A DNA stretch of 64,000 nucleotides from Candidatus Tectimicrobiota bacterium (GTDB lineage: Bacteria; Tectomicrobia; Entotheonellia; Entotheonellales; Entotheonellaceae). The translations under genes were made by a program, and so were the position numbers. This document shows positions 1 through 7,566 of this stretch, in pieces. The DNA lies in the NCBI GenBank assembly GCA_026005175.1, contig BPKO01000004.1, positions 293,397 to 357,396 of the forward strand. Reading direction: 5' to 3'. Position 1 is the first letter of the stretch. Every line of letters starts with the position of its first letter. Under the pieces are notes generated by a model, which was given only the letters and a program-made list of their open reading frames with translations, did no database searches and was not told the origin of the DNA.

Positions 1-1251
1 AGCAGCGAGATTTACGGGGGTCTGGGCGGGGCCTGGGACTACGGCCCGCTGGGGGTGGAGCTGAAAAAGAACCTCAAGTGCGCCTGGTGGCGCGACAACG
101 TGTATGCCCGCGACGACATGGAAGGGCTCGATGCCGCCATCCTCATGCACCCCCGGGTGTGGGAGGCCTCGGGCCACGTGGCCGGCTTTACCGATCCGCT
201 GGTCGACTGCAAGCAGTGCAAGAAGCGCTTTCGCGCCGACCACGTCAGCGGGCCGGGCTGCCCCGAGTGCGGCGGCGAGCTCACCGAGCCGCGCGCAGTT
301 CAATTTGATGTTCAAGACCTATCGTCGGCCCGGTGGAGCGAGAGAAGCGGCCCTTGTCTACCTGCGGCCGGAGACGGCACAGGGGATTTTCGTCAACTTT
401 CCAGAACGTGCTCGACTCGACGCGCGGCGAAGCTGCCCTTCGGCATCGCGCAGATCGGCAAAGCCTTCCGCAACGAAATCACGCCGCGCCATTTCACGTT
501 TCGCACGCGCGAGTTCGAGCAGATGGAGATCGAGTACTTCGTGCCCCCCGCGAGCGCCGACGAGTGGTTCGACTACTGGGTGAAGGAGCGGTACAGATGG
601 TACTTAAAATACGGAATGCGACCAGACCACCTGCGCTTGCGCCAGCACGGCCCCGAAGAGCTGGCCCACTACGCCCGCGCCACGTACGACGTCGAGTACC
701 GCTTTCCTATGGGCTGGCTGGAGCTCGAGGGCATTGCCCACCGCGGCGACTTCGACCTCAAAGCCCACGCCCAGGCCAGTGGCCGCAACCTGACCTACTT
801 CGATGACCGCACCCGGGAGCGCTACTTCCCTTACGTCATCGAACCCTCCGCAGGGGTGGACCGCGCCGCCCTGGCTTTTCTCGTCGACGCCTACCGCGAA
901 GAGGAAGTGCGCGGCCGGCGGCGGGTGGTGCTGCGCCTGCACCCGGCCCTGGCGCCCATCAAAGTGGCGGTCTTGCCGCTGCTGCGCAACCGCGCCGAGG
1001 TAGTGGAGCTGGCGCGCAAGCTCTACGCCGACCTGCGCCGCCGCTTTCCCGCCGACTACAACGACACCGGCGCCATCGGCAAGCTCTACGCCCGCCAGGA
1101 CGAGGTGGGCACTCCCTTCTGCGTCACCGTGGACGTGCAGACCCTGGAAGACCACCAGGTGACGGTGCGCGACCGCGACACCACCGAGCAGGTGCGCCTG
1201 GCCCTCGACCAGGTGGTGGCCTACTTGCAAGACAAGCTAGCAGTAGATTAG
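1..1251 (+). CDS. glyS: Glycyl-tRNA synthetase, dimeric class II type (5' end outside window)
   Basis: Charges tRNA-Gly with glycine in the cytoplasm. The reading frame is open from base 1, so the N-terminus with class II motif 1 lies upstream. Visible are two CxxC pairs (CKQC near 211, CPEC near 259) of the zinc-ribbon-like insert, the motif 2 stretch [10 protein letters not shown] (about 451-480), the motif 3 stretch [10 protein letters not shown] (about 850-880) and a C-terminal anticodon-binding domain from about 950. Between 291 and 430 the conserved sequence moves through three frames (QFNLMFKTY, then [14 protein letters not shown], then QNVLDSTR). This implies extra bases near 291-299, 401-402 and 425-428, after which the original frame returns. 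Compensating insertions in an essential gene point to sequence error. The family call is secure. Confidence 0.93.
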   Translation, partial: SSEIYGGLGGAWDYGPLGVELKKNLKCAWWRDNVYARDDMEGLDAAILMHPRVWEASGHVAGFTDPLVDCKQCKKRFRADHVSGPGCPECGGELTEPRAVQFDVQDLSSARWSERSGPCLPAAGDGTGDFRQLSRTCSTRRAAKLPFGIAQIGKAFRNEITPRHFTFRTREFEQMEIEYFVPPASADEWFDYWVKERYRWYLKYGMRPDHLRLRQHGPEELAHYARATYDVEYRFPMGWLELEGIAHRGDFDLKAHAQASGRNLTYFDDRTRERYFPYVIEPSAGVDRAALAFLVDAYREEEVRGRRRVVLRLHPALAPIKVAVLPLLRNRAEVVELARKLYADLRRRFPADYNDTGAIGKLYARQDEVGTPFCVTVDVQTLEDHQVTVRDRDTTEQVRLALDQVVAYLQDKLAVD

Positions 1252-1255
1252 CACC

Positions 1256-1669
1256 GTGCGCGTGCTTCGCGTGGTGGCCGGGCTGCTGCAGCGCGGCGGC
1301 GCCTTGCTGGTGTGCCAGCGCCGGCCCGATGCCGCCTTCCCCCTGCTATGGGAGTTCCCGGGCGGCAAGGTGCGGCCGGGCGAGACCGACGAAGCGGCAC
1401 TGCGCCGCGAGCTGCGCGAGGAGCTGGGCATCGCGGCGCGCATCGGACCGCTGCTCTACCACACCCGCCACGCCTACCCCGGGCTTTACGAAGTCGACTT
1501 GCGCTTTTTTGCCGTGCTTTCCTTTTGCGGCGAGCCGCGCAACCTGGCCTTTGCCCAGATCCGCTGGCTGCCGCCGGCCGCTCTTGCCGCTTTGCCCTTT
1601 CTGGCCGCCGACGCCGAGCTCATCGCCTTGCTACAAGAAGGCCGCCTCTCCCTGCCGCCTCAGGCGTAG
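1256..1669 (+). CDS. Nudix hydrolase, MutT-like
   Basis: A 137-residue protein with a complete Nudix box at residues 37-59: G37, E43, R51-E52, E55-E56, G58, matching Gx5Ex7REUxEExGU. Single-domain proteins of this size and N-terminal pattern (VVAGLLQRGGALLVCQR) usually hydrolyse oxidised or damaged nucleoside triphosphates such as 8-oxo-dGTP, with Mg2+ bound by the box glutamates. The GTG start lies four bases after the glyS stop, so translation is probably coupled to glyS. No separate promoter or strong ribosome site is visible. The exact substrate cannot be read from sequence. Confidence 0.88.
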   Translation: MRVLRVVAGLLQRGGALLVCQRRPDAAFPLLWEFPGGKVRPGETDEAALRRELREELGIAARIGPLLYHTRHAYPGLYEVDLRFFAVLSFCGEPRNLAFAQIRWLPPAALAALPFLAADAELIALLQEGRLSLPPQA

Positions 1670-2268
1670 CGCTGCTCGCGCCAGGGGTCGCCGTAGGGGT
1701 GGTAGCCGCGCTGTTCCCAGTAGCCGGGGCGCTCGTGCGCCAGAAACTCCAGGGCGCAGACCCACTTGACGCTTTTCCAGCCGTAGAGATGCGGCACCAC
1801 CAGGCGCAGCGGGTAGCCGTGTGCCGGCGGCAAGTCGGCGCCGTTGCGCCGCCAGGCCAGCAGCACCTCGGGGCGTTGCAGGTCGGCCAGCGGCAAGCTG
1901 GCACTGTAGCCGTTGGCGCTGTGCACCAGCACGTGGCGCGCTTCAGGCGCCAGGGGAAGCGCTGCCAGCACGTCGGCGCAGCGCACCCCTTCCCACAGAT
2001 TGTCAAGGACGCTCCACGCCGAGACGCAGTGGAGGTCGGCGCGCACGCGCACCACGGGAAAGCGCCCGCCGGCGGTAAGCTCGCCATAGGTGAGCTGCGC
2101 CTCCGCCGCCACCAGGCCAAAAAGGCGCAGGCGCCAGCGCGGCGGGTCAAAGGGCGGAATAGGGCCCACGTGCAGCACCGGCAGGGTGGTGGCCAGGCGC
2201 TGCCCCGGCGGCAGCCGCTGGCGCAAGGCCAGGGTGGCGTCGATTTTGCGCTGCAGCCAGCGCCACAT
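1660..2268 (-). CDS. Molybdopterin-dependent oxidoreductase, sulfite-oxidase/YedY-like fold
   Basis: A 202-residue protein that looks like the isolated oxidoreductase molybdopterin-binding domain. Residues 75-90 (VRADLHCVSAWSVLDN) contain the cysteine (C81) that in this family ligates molybdenum. The segment HGYPLRLVVPHLYGWKSVKW is the characteristic loop before the C-terminus. No twin-arginine signal or haem domain is visible, so it may be cytoplasmic or use an unseen partner. The ATG at 2268 was chosen because GGAGGAG lies just upstream; the open frame continues much further without support. It ends tail-to-tail with the Nudix gene, overlapping by 10 bases. The substrate is unknown; a small sulfite- or sulfoxide-type substrate is possible. 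Confidence 0.85.
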   Translation of the reverse strand: MWRWLQRKIDATLALRQRLPPGQRLATTLPVLHVGPIPPFDPPRWRLRLFGLVAAEAQLTYGELTAGGRFPVVRVRADLHCVSAWSVLDNLWEGVRCADVLAALPLAPEARHVLVHSANGYSASLPLADLQRPEVLLAWRRNGADLPPAHGYPLRLVVPHLYGWKSVKWVCALEFLAHERPGYWEQRGYHPYGDPWREQRYA

Positions 2269-2352
2269 GGCTCCTCCGCAGGCGGTTGGCAAACTCGCGT
2301 GGCTAGCGTACCATAGCGGCGGCTCCCTGTCACGGCAAAGGAGGACGCCCCG

Positions 2353-2871
2353 ATGGACGTGTCGCTGGCCACCGCCCTGGCTTCTCTCACCACCGGCATT
2401 TACGTGCTCACCGCGCGCGCCGGCGGGGTGCAGCACGGCATGAGCGCTTCCTGGGCGACCCAGGTGTCGGGCGAGCCGGTGCTGGTCATGGCCGCCGTCG
2501 ACCGCCAGCACCTGACGCACCGGCTCGTCCTGGACAGCGGCGCCTTTGGCCTCAACGTGGTGGGCCATCGCAGCCGGCACCTGGAGGACTACTTCTACAG
2601 CGCCCGCGCCCGCCACCCCGACAACCTCGCGCCGTTTGCCCTGGAGACGGCGGCAACCGGCACGCCGCTGCTGGCCGACGCCCTGGCCTCGCTCGACTGC
2701 CGCCTGGTGGCGCACTACCCTGCCGGCGACCACACCCTCTTTGTCGGCGAGGTGGTGGCGGTGCGGGTGCGCCAGGCCGACCGCCCGCTCACCAGCCAGG
2801 ACTTGCCCTACGTCTACCTGGGCGGCAAGGTGCTCTTCGACCAGGCCAGCCGGCGGCCGCTTGCGCCCTAA
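2353..2871 (+). CDS. Flavin reductase-like domain protein
   Basis: A 172-residue single-domain protein of the flavin reductase/FMN-binding split-barrel family. It shows the family layout: an N-terminal strand TGIYVLTAR, the GMSASWATQVSGEPVLVMAAV core that binds FMN, FGLNVVG, and a C-terminal DLPYVYLGGKVLF strand. Such proteins supply reduced flavin to monooxygenases or act directly as flavoenzymes. AAAGGAGG sits a suitable distance before the ATG. It is divergent from the molybdopterin gene and overlaps the end of the ketopantoate reductase gene by four bases, tail to tail. The physiological partner is not identifiable here. Confidence 0.82.
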   Translation: MDVSLATALASLTTGIYVLTARAGGVQHGMSASWATQVSGEPVLVMAAVDRQHLTHRLVLDSGAFGLNVVGHRSRHLEDYFYSARARHPDNLAPFALETAATGTPLLADALASLDCRLVAHYPAGDHTLFVGEVVAVRVRQADRPLTSQDLPYVYLGGKVLFDQASRRPLAP

Positions 2872-3875
2872 CCTGCCAGGCGCTGGCGTAGCTCGGCGAT
2901 GGTGTACTGGCCTGGGGGCTGCTGCGCGGCCGCCGCCGCCTTGACCAGCTCCAGCAGCAGGCGGTTGTATGGCGTGGGCACCCCGTACTGCTGCCCCAGG
3001 CACACGATCTCGCCGTTGAAGAAGTCGGCCTCGACCACGCCCCGGCGGTGGTAGAGGTCCTGCCACATGGAGGCGTAGCCCATGAGCTCGGGGTCCTTGG
3101 GCACCTCGGGCACTTCCTCGAGGCGGCGCAGCTCGGCAATGCGCGCCGCGATCGACCCCATCCCCGGCGGGCCCTCGACGGCGATGCCGGCCGCCTGCAG
3201 CACGCGCAGCCCTTCCTCGCACACTTCGGCCATCCACAGCCGCGCCTCGGGGTGGGCGCGCGCTTCCTGGCTGCCCAGGCCGGTGAGAGCCATGGTGGCG
3301 TTGTTGAGGTTGTGCAGCAGCTTGTTCCACTTGTGGCGCATGATGTGGGGCGTGGTGTACACGGTGAGGTCGGTCTTGTCGAAAGCGGCCGCCACCGCCT
3401 GCGCCTCCGGGGTCAGCCCTTCAGGGTAAGCGCCCATGCCCAGCGGCCCGTTGCCGGTCTGCACCACCACGCCGGGGGTGAGGCACTTGGCGCCAATGAG
3501 CACCATGACGCCATGGACGCGGGAAAAGAAGCGCGCCGCCACCTCCTCGTTGCGCACCCCGTTCTGGGCGCAAAAAACGGGCAGGTCGAGGTCGGTGGCC
3601 TGGCGCAGCTCGCGCACCGCTGCCTCGGTGTGGAACGACTTGACGCACAGGAAAATCACGTCTCCGGGGCGAAAGGCCACCTCACGGGCGTGCGGCACCG
3701 CCGGGAGGCGCAGGGTGTGGTTGCCGTGCACGCCGCGCAGCTGCAAGCCGTGGCGGTTGATGGCCGCCACCTGCTCGGGGATCTTGTCAATGAGCACCAC
3801 CTCGTAGCCGGCCTTGGCCAGCTGGCCGCCGAGCACCCCGCCCAGGGCGCCGGCCCCGCAGATGACAAAGCGCAT
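2868..3875 (-). CDS. panE: 2-dehydropantoate 2-reductase (ketopantoate reductase) family
   Basis: A 335-residue protein with an N-terminal Rossmann motif GAGALGG (residues 7-13) for NADPH and the ApbA/PanE C-terminal helical domain. The MRHKWNKLLHNLNN segment holds the conserved lysine of the active site. In the pantothenate pathway the enzyme reduces 2-dehydropantoate to pantoate. Many paralogues act on other 2-oxo acids, so the physiological substrate is not certain. A GAGGAGGAG ribosome site precedes the ATG. It is followed tail-to-tail by the flavin-reductase gene and lies downstream of the alpha/beta hydrolase on the same strand, so the two may be co-transcribed. Confidence 0.85.
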   Translation of the reverse strand: MRFVICGAGALGGVLGGQLAKAGYEVVLIDKIPEQVAAINRHGLQLRGVHGNHTLRLPAVPHAREVAFRPGDVIFLCVKSFHTEAAVRELRQATDLDLPVFCAQNGVRNEEVAARFFSRVHGVMVLIGAKCLTPGVVVQTGNGPLGMGAYPEGLTPEAQAVAAAFDKTDLTVYTTPHIMRHKWNKLLHNLNNATMALTGLGSQEARAHPEARLWMAEVCEEGLRVLQAAGIAVEGPPGMGSIAARIAELRRLEEVPEVPKDPELMGYASMWQDLYHRRGVVEADFFNGEIVCLGQQYGVPTPYNRLLLELVKAAAAAQQPPGQYTIAELRQRLAG

Positions 3876-3908
3876 CGCCTCTCCTCCTCGCTGCCCGGCA
3901 GCGGCCGC

Positions 3909-4649
3909 TCAGGACGCCGGCAGCTGCCGCACGAAGTCGATGATTGCCTGCCGGTACGCGCCGGCGTGGGTGGCCAAAATGGCGTGCCCGCCGCCGACAA
4001 ACGGCACCAGTGTGGCACGTGGTAAGGCGGCGTGCAAGCGCTGCGCTTCGGCAAAGGGCACCTCGGCGTCGGCGGTGCCGTGCAGGATGAGCGCCGGCGC
4101 CGTGATCTCCCCCAGCCGCGCCGCCAGGGCGTCGCCGTGGCGGTAGTACGCAAGGTAAGTTTGCAGCGCCCCGGCCAGCGGCGCCTGCGGGGGCAGCAGC
4201 GCCTCGAGCTGCGCCAGCCCCGCTGCTCCCAGGGAGGCCAGCAGGGCGGCCAGGGCCGGCGGCGGCCGCAGCGTCTGCACCGCGGTGCTGGCCAGGATAA
4301 GCCCCAGGACGCGCTGCGGGCAGTCCAGCGCCGCCTGCAGCACCAGCGGGCCGCCGGCCGAAACGCCCATGAGCACGGCGCGTGGCACCGCCAGGTGGTC
4401 GAGGAGGGCAAAGAGGTCGGCGACGAAGGTGGCGAAGTGGTAGCCCGCCGGGGGCGCTTCCGAGGCGCCGGCCGCACGGCGGTCAAAGGCAATGACGCGG
4501 GCGTGGCGGGCCAGGGCCGGCAGGTGGATCTGGCGGAAGCGGGCGCTGCCTTGGCCGCCGCCCAGGCCGCCGTGCACGAAAAGCAGCGGCACCCCGCAGC
4601 CTGCCACCTCGTAGTACATGCGAAAGCCGTTGATCTGCGCGTAAGGCAT
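3909..4649 (-). CDS. Alpha/beta hydrolase
   Basis: A 246-residue alpha/beta-hydrolase. Residues 27-32 (HGGLGG) form the oxyanion-hole loop. GVSAGG places the nucleophile at S98, the acidic residue is in GTADAEVPF, and the catalytic histidine is in the C-terminal GGGHAIL. An upstream in-frame ATG at 4670 exists. I chose 4649 because a perfect TATAAT ends six bases before that ATG, which would place the transcript start at or near the codon and give a leaderless mRNA. The substrate (ester, lactone or dicarbonyl) cannot be deduced. The ketopantoate reductase gene follows 33 bases downstream on the same strand. Confidence 0.83.
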   Translation of the reverse strand: MPYAQINGFRMYYEVAGCGVPLLFVHGGLGGGQGSARFRQIHLPALARHARVIAFDRRAAGASEAPPAGYHFATFVADLFALLDHLAVPRAVLMGVSAGGPLVLQAALDCPQRVLGLILASTAVQTLRPPPALAALLASLGAAGLAQLEALLPPQAPLAGALQTYLAYYRHGDALAARLGEITAPALILHGTADAEVPFAEAQRLHAALPRATLVPFVGGGHAILATHAGAYRQAIIDFVRQLPAS

Positions 4650-4655
4650 GCGGCG

Positions 4656-4661
4656 ATTATA
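4656..4661 (-). promoter_or_regulatory. TATAAT -10 box for the alpha/beta hydrolase, leaderless arrangement
   Basis: On the minus strand the sequence reads TATAAT-CGCCGC-ATG. A consensus -10 six bases before the start codon predicts initiation at about the A of the ATG. No convincing -35 is seen 17 bases further upstream. The box itself is exact; the leaderless interpretation is inference. Confidence 0.5.
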
Positions 4662-4670
4662 CCACGCCAC

Positions 4671-5036
4671 TCTGGCAAGCGGCGCCGGCAGCCCTTAGCG
4701 CAAGCGCCCCCCGCCGTGGGTGAAGTCGCTCTCTACCCACATGAGCGGCGTGCCCGGCAGGCGCGGCTCGCCCCCCGCCCGGCTCGGCCAGCGCCCGGCC
4801 CGCGCGGCCAGGCGCCACCCCAGCCGCCAGAGAACGCCGGCCAGCCCCGCCGCCCTGCGCCACACAAGTACGTTCCCCACCCCTTGCCCTCCCCTTTGCC
4901 CAGAGGCCCGGCTTACAGCCTTGCAGGACAACATACCCCCGCGCGGCCTCCCTGGCGGTGATGCCGCTCACACGCCACCAGTTTCTGTGAATTTTTTACT
5001 TGACGGCGTTTTTTTGCTTGTGTAGGAGAGGGGGGT
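4671..5036. other. Intergenic region between hydrolase and TPR-barrel gene
   Basis: I find no recognisable gene here. A 79-codon minus-strand frame (4695-4934) is present but shows no domain, no convincing start signal and only the arginine/glycine-rich composition expected of a chance frame in G+C-rich DNA. The right part (4985-5020) is T-rich, in contrast to its surroundings, and contains a possible promoter for the next gene. Confidence 0.5.
5000..5028 (+). promoter_or_regulatory. Possible sigma70-type promoter before the TPR-barrel operon
   Basis: TTGACG (5000-5005) is followed after 17 bases by TAGGAG (5023-5028). The -35 is good and the -10 is weak. The surrounding run of T residues is unusual for this genome and is consistent with a regulatory region ahead of the surface-protein operon. 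Confidence 0.35.
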
Positions 5037-5096
5037 GTGTTACAGGGCTGGATAGGCGGGTTTTGCGGCGGCGTCCCGTGCCTGGAGAGAAAAGGC

Positions 5097-6635
5097 ATGG
5101 CCAGGCGGTGGTGCTTTTTGCTCGTGGGCTTGCTGCTTGGGCTCGGCCTGGGGCGGCCGGCGGTGGCGCAGCGCGCCGAAGTGGAATACGCCAAGGGCAT
5201 TGTCGCCTACGACCAGCGCGATTACTTAACGGCGCGCGACCACTTCCGCACCGTGGTGGCGCTTGAGCCGGCCCACGCCGACGGCTGGTTTTACCTGGGG
5301 CTGACGCAGCTGCGCCTGGGGGAGGCTGCGGCGGCCGTCGAAGCGCTGGAGAAAGTGCGGCAGCTGGCGCCCGCGAAGCGCTACGTGCACCATCCCCTGG
5401 GGGTGGCTTACTTCCAGGCGCGCCGCTACCGCGAGGCCCTGGCGCAGTTTGAGGCGGCGGCGCGTTTTGATCCCAAGAAGGCCTCGACGCAGTTTTACCT
5501 GGGCTACACCCACTACCTGCTGCGGCACTACCGCCAGGCGCTGCCCTTTTTTGAGCGCGCCCGCGACCTGGATCCTGCCCTTGCCCCGGCGGCGCACTAC
5601 TACCGGGGGCTGGTGCTTTTTGCCCTGGAAGACGACGCGGCGGCGCAAGAGGCCTTTGCGGCGGTGCGGGAAGCGGCGCCCGAGTCGCTGCTGGCGCAAA
5701 ACGCCGAGCGCTACCTCGAGGCGCTGCGGCGCCGCGCCCGCCAGCAGCGGCTGCTGCAAGTCGAAGGGGTGGTGAGCTTTCAGCACGACGACAACGTCAT
5801 CCTCGAGCCCAACGAGATCGAGATTGCCCGCCAGGCCGACCAGCGCATGGTCTTTGCCGCTCTGGGGCGGCTGCTGCCGCTGCGGCGGCCGCCGTGGCGC
5901 CTGGGCATCGAATACGCCCTGTTTCAGAGCAAGCACTTTCGCCTCGAGGACTTCGACATCCAGCAGCACCGCGGGCGGCTTTTTGCCCGCCGCAAGGGGT
6001 CGCGCTTGACCCTGGAGGCCAGCGCCGAGTACGCCTTTTCCCTGCTGGCCGGCGAGCGCTTCTTTGGTGCCTTCAGCGTGCAGCCGCAGGCCACGCTGTG
6101 GCAGAGCCGCCAGCTCTTTGCTACCTTTGGTGCTCGCTTTCGCCTGAGCGACTTTTTTATCGACTTGCCGCCCGAGCAGGACCCCAAGGTGCGCGACCGC
6201 GACGGCTGGACGGTGCGCGGCGGGGTGGACCAGTACGTCACGTTCTTGCAGCAGCGGGCTTACCTGCGCCTGGGCTATGCCTTTGAAGCCAGCCGCACCG
6301 AAGGCAGCGACTGGGAGTACGACAGCCACCAGGTGGCGCTGGGGCTGCACCTGCCGCTGTGGGGCGGCGTGGTGCTCGACGCCGAGGGGGCCTTCGCGCG
6401 GCGCGACTACCTGCACGTCAATTCTTTTGACGCCGATCCCCTGGCCATTCTTACCGCCGCGGATCGGCGCGCGCGGCAAGACGACCGCTTCACGGCGGCC
6501 GTGACGCTGACGCGGGAGCTGGGGCGGTACTTTGTGCTCTCGGTGGCCTATGCCCACACCAGCAACCTCTCCAACCTGGCCTTTTTCGACTACCGCCGCA
6601 ACATCGTCACCGTGGCCCTCACCGGGAGGTACTGA
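5097..6635 (+). CDS. Exported TPR protein with C-terminal outer-membrane beta-barrel
   Basis: A 512-residue protein. Residues 1-25 form a signal peptide ending in AVAQ. About residues 28-215 are tetratricopeptide repeats (for example DHFRTVVALEPAHADGWFYL, QFEAAARFDPKKASTQFYLG). About residues 225-512 alternate polar and hydrophobic residues in the manner of amphipathic strands and end in GRY, as expected of an outer-membrane barrel. A periplasmic TPR domain plus barrel is the architecture of Slam-type (DUF560) lipoprotein translocators, though sequence identity to them cannot be judged here. The ATG at 5097 has GGAGAG upstream and directly precedes the signal peptide. It lies three bases from the FecR gene and heads a probable four-gene operon with the cohesin and dockerin proteins. 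Confidence 0.8.
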   Translation: MARRWCFLLVGLLLGLGLGRPAVAQRAEVEYAKGIVAYDQRDYLTARDHFRTVVALEPAHADGWFYLGLTQLRLGEAAAAVEALEKVRQLAPAKRYVHHPLGVAYFQARRYREALAQFEAAARFDPKKASTQFYLGYTHYLLRHYRQALPFFERARDLDPALAPAAHYYRGLVLFALEDDAAAQEAFAAVREAAPESLLAQNAERYLEALRRRARQQRLLQVEGVVSFQHDDNVILEPNEIEIARQADQRMVFAALGRLLPLRRPPWRLGIEYALFQSKHFRLEDFDIQQHRGRLFARRKGSRLTLEASAEYAFSLLAGERFFGAFSVQPQATLWQSRQLFATFGARFRLSDFFIDLPPEQDPKVRDRDGWTVRGGVDQYVTFLQQRAYLRLGYAFEASRTEGSDWEYDSHQVALGLHLPLWGGVVLDAEGAFARRDYLHVNSFDADPLAILTAADRRARQDDRFTAAVTLTRELGRYFVLSVAYAHTSNLSNLAFFDYRRNIVTVALTGRY

Positions 6636-6638
6636 GCG

Positions 6639-7556
6639 ATGAAGACGCGCTGTCTGTGCGGCCTGGCCGTGGTGCTGGTGGCTCTGGCCGGCAGCGCCTG
6701 GGGGCAGGCGCCGGAGCGCATCGGCACCGTCTTGCTGGTCGAAGGGGTGGCCGAGGTGCGGGCCGAGGGGGCCACGGAGTGGGAGCGGCTGCGCTTTCGC
6801 GACGCGGTGTTTGTGCGCGACACGGTGCGCACGGCGGCCGAGAGCAAAGTCAAGTTCCTGTTGCGCGACGACTCGATTCTCACCTTGGGGGAGCGCAGCG
6901 AGCTGGAGCTCACCGAGTTCTTGCTGCGCGAGGGGCAGCGGCGCAGCATCCTCAGCCTGCTGGTGGGCACGGTGCGGGTGCTGACGACGCGCCTTTTCGG
7001 GGTGGGCTCCGAGCTCGAGGTGCGCACCCCCAACTCGGTGGTGGGGGTGCGCGGCACCGCGTTCATCGTGCGCTTCGTCCCGCCCGACACCACAGAAGTC
7101 ATCGTCCTGGAAGGGGAAGTAACGGTGCGCCACCTGGAGGCGGCGATTCCTGGGGAAGAAGCGGTGCAGGCCAACTTCCGCTCGCGGGTACGCGGGGCAG
7201 CGCCGCCAGAGCGGCCCGAGCCGGTGACGCCCGACGAGCGGGCCCAGCTGGAGCAGGCGGTGCAGGCCATCGAGCAGGTACCAGAAGAAGTGCTGCCGAC
7301 CGAAGCGCTCGAACCGGCAGGAGTGCCGCGCGGCGCCGAGGCCCTACCAGGGCCGCAGACCGAAGCGCCCTTGGAGACGGCCACCACCAGACCAGAGGCG
7401 CCGCCCGAACCGCCGGCCCCGGCGGTACCGGAGGTGGAGAGGCTGGCGAATCCAGAGACCGGCCTGCAGAGCGAGATCACCCCAGACACCTCACCGGCGG
7501 CAGAAGAGGTGATCTCGCGCTCGCGGCTGACGGTAAACGTGACGTTTCCGCGCTAG
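6639..7556 (+). CDS. Exported FecR-domain protein with proline-rich tail
   Basis: A 305-residue protein with a signal peptide (residues 1-23, ending SAWGQ). A FecR domain spans about residues 55-160: VRTAAESKVKFLLRDDSILT, then the LLVGTVRVLTTRLFG strand and the typical VRTPNSVVGVRGTAFIV stretch. The last 100 residues are proline- and glutamate-rich and probably form a periplasmic spacer. It lacks the cytoplasmic anti-sigma region of classical FecR, so it is a stand-alone exported FecR domain of the kind often encoded beside surface-protein secretion genes. Stop and start spacing to the TPR-barrel gene (three bases) and to the lipoprotein gene (10 bases) supports one operon. Confidence 0.85.
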   Translation: MKTRCLCGLAVVLVALAGSAWGQAPERIGTVLLVEGVAEVRAEGATEWERLRFRDAVFVRDTVRTAAESKVKFLLRDDSILTLGERSELELTEFLLREGQRRSILSLLVGTVRVLTTRLFGVGSELEVRTPNSVVGVRGTAFIVRFVPPDTTEVIVLEGEVTVRHLEAAIPGEEAVQANFRSRVRGAAPPERPEPVTPDERAQLEQAVQAIEQVPEEVLPTEALEPAGVPRGAEALPGPQTEAPLETATTRPEAPPEPPAPAVPEVERLANPETGLQSEITPDTSPAAEEVISRSRLTVNVTFPR

Positions 7557-7566
7557 AGAATCGTCT

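Noticed and set aside
1660..3330. A 556-codon frame extending the molybdopterin gene upstream
   Set aside because: The extra 354 codons are antisense to the flavin-reductase and ketopantoate reductase genes, and a good ribosome site marks 2268 as the start.
4695..4934. 79-codon minus-strand open frame
   Set aside because: Arginine/glycine-rich composition, no domain, no start signal; typical chance frame in G+C-rich DNA.
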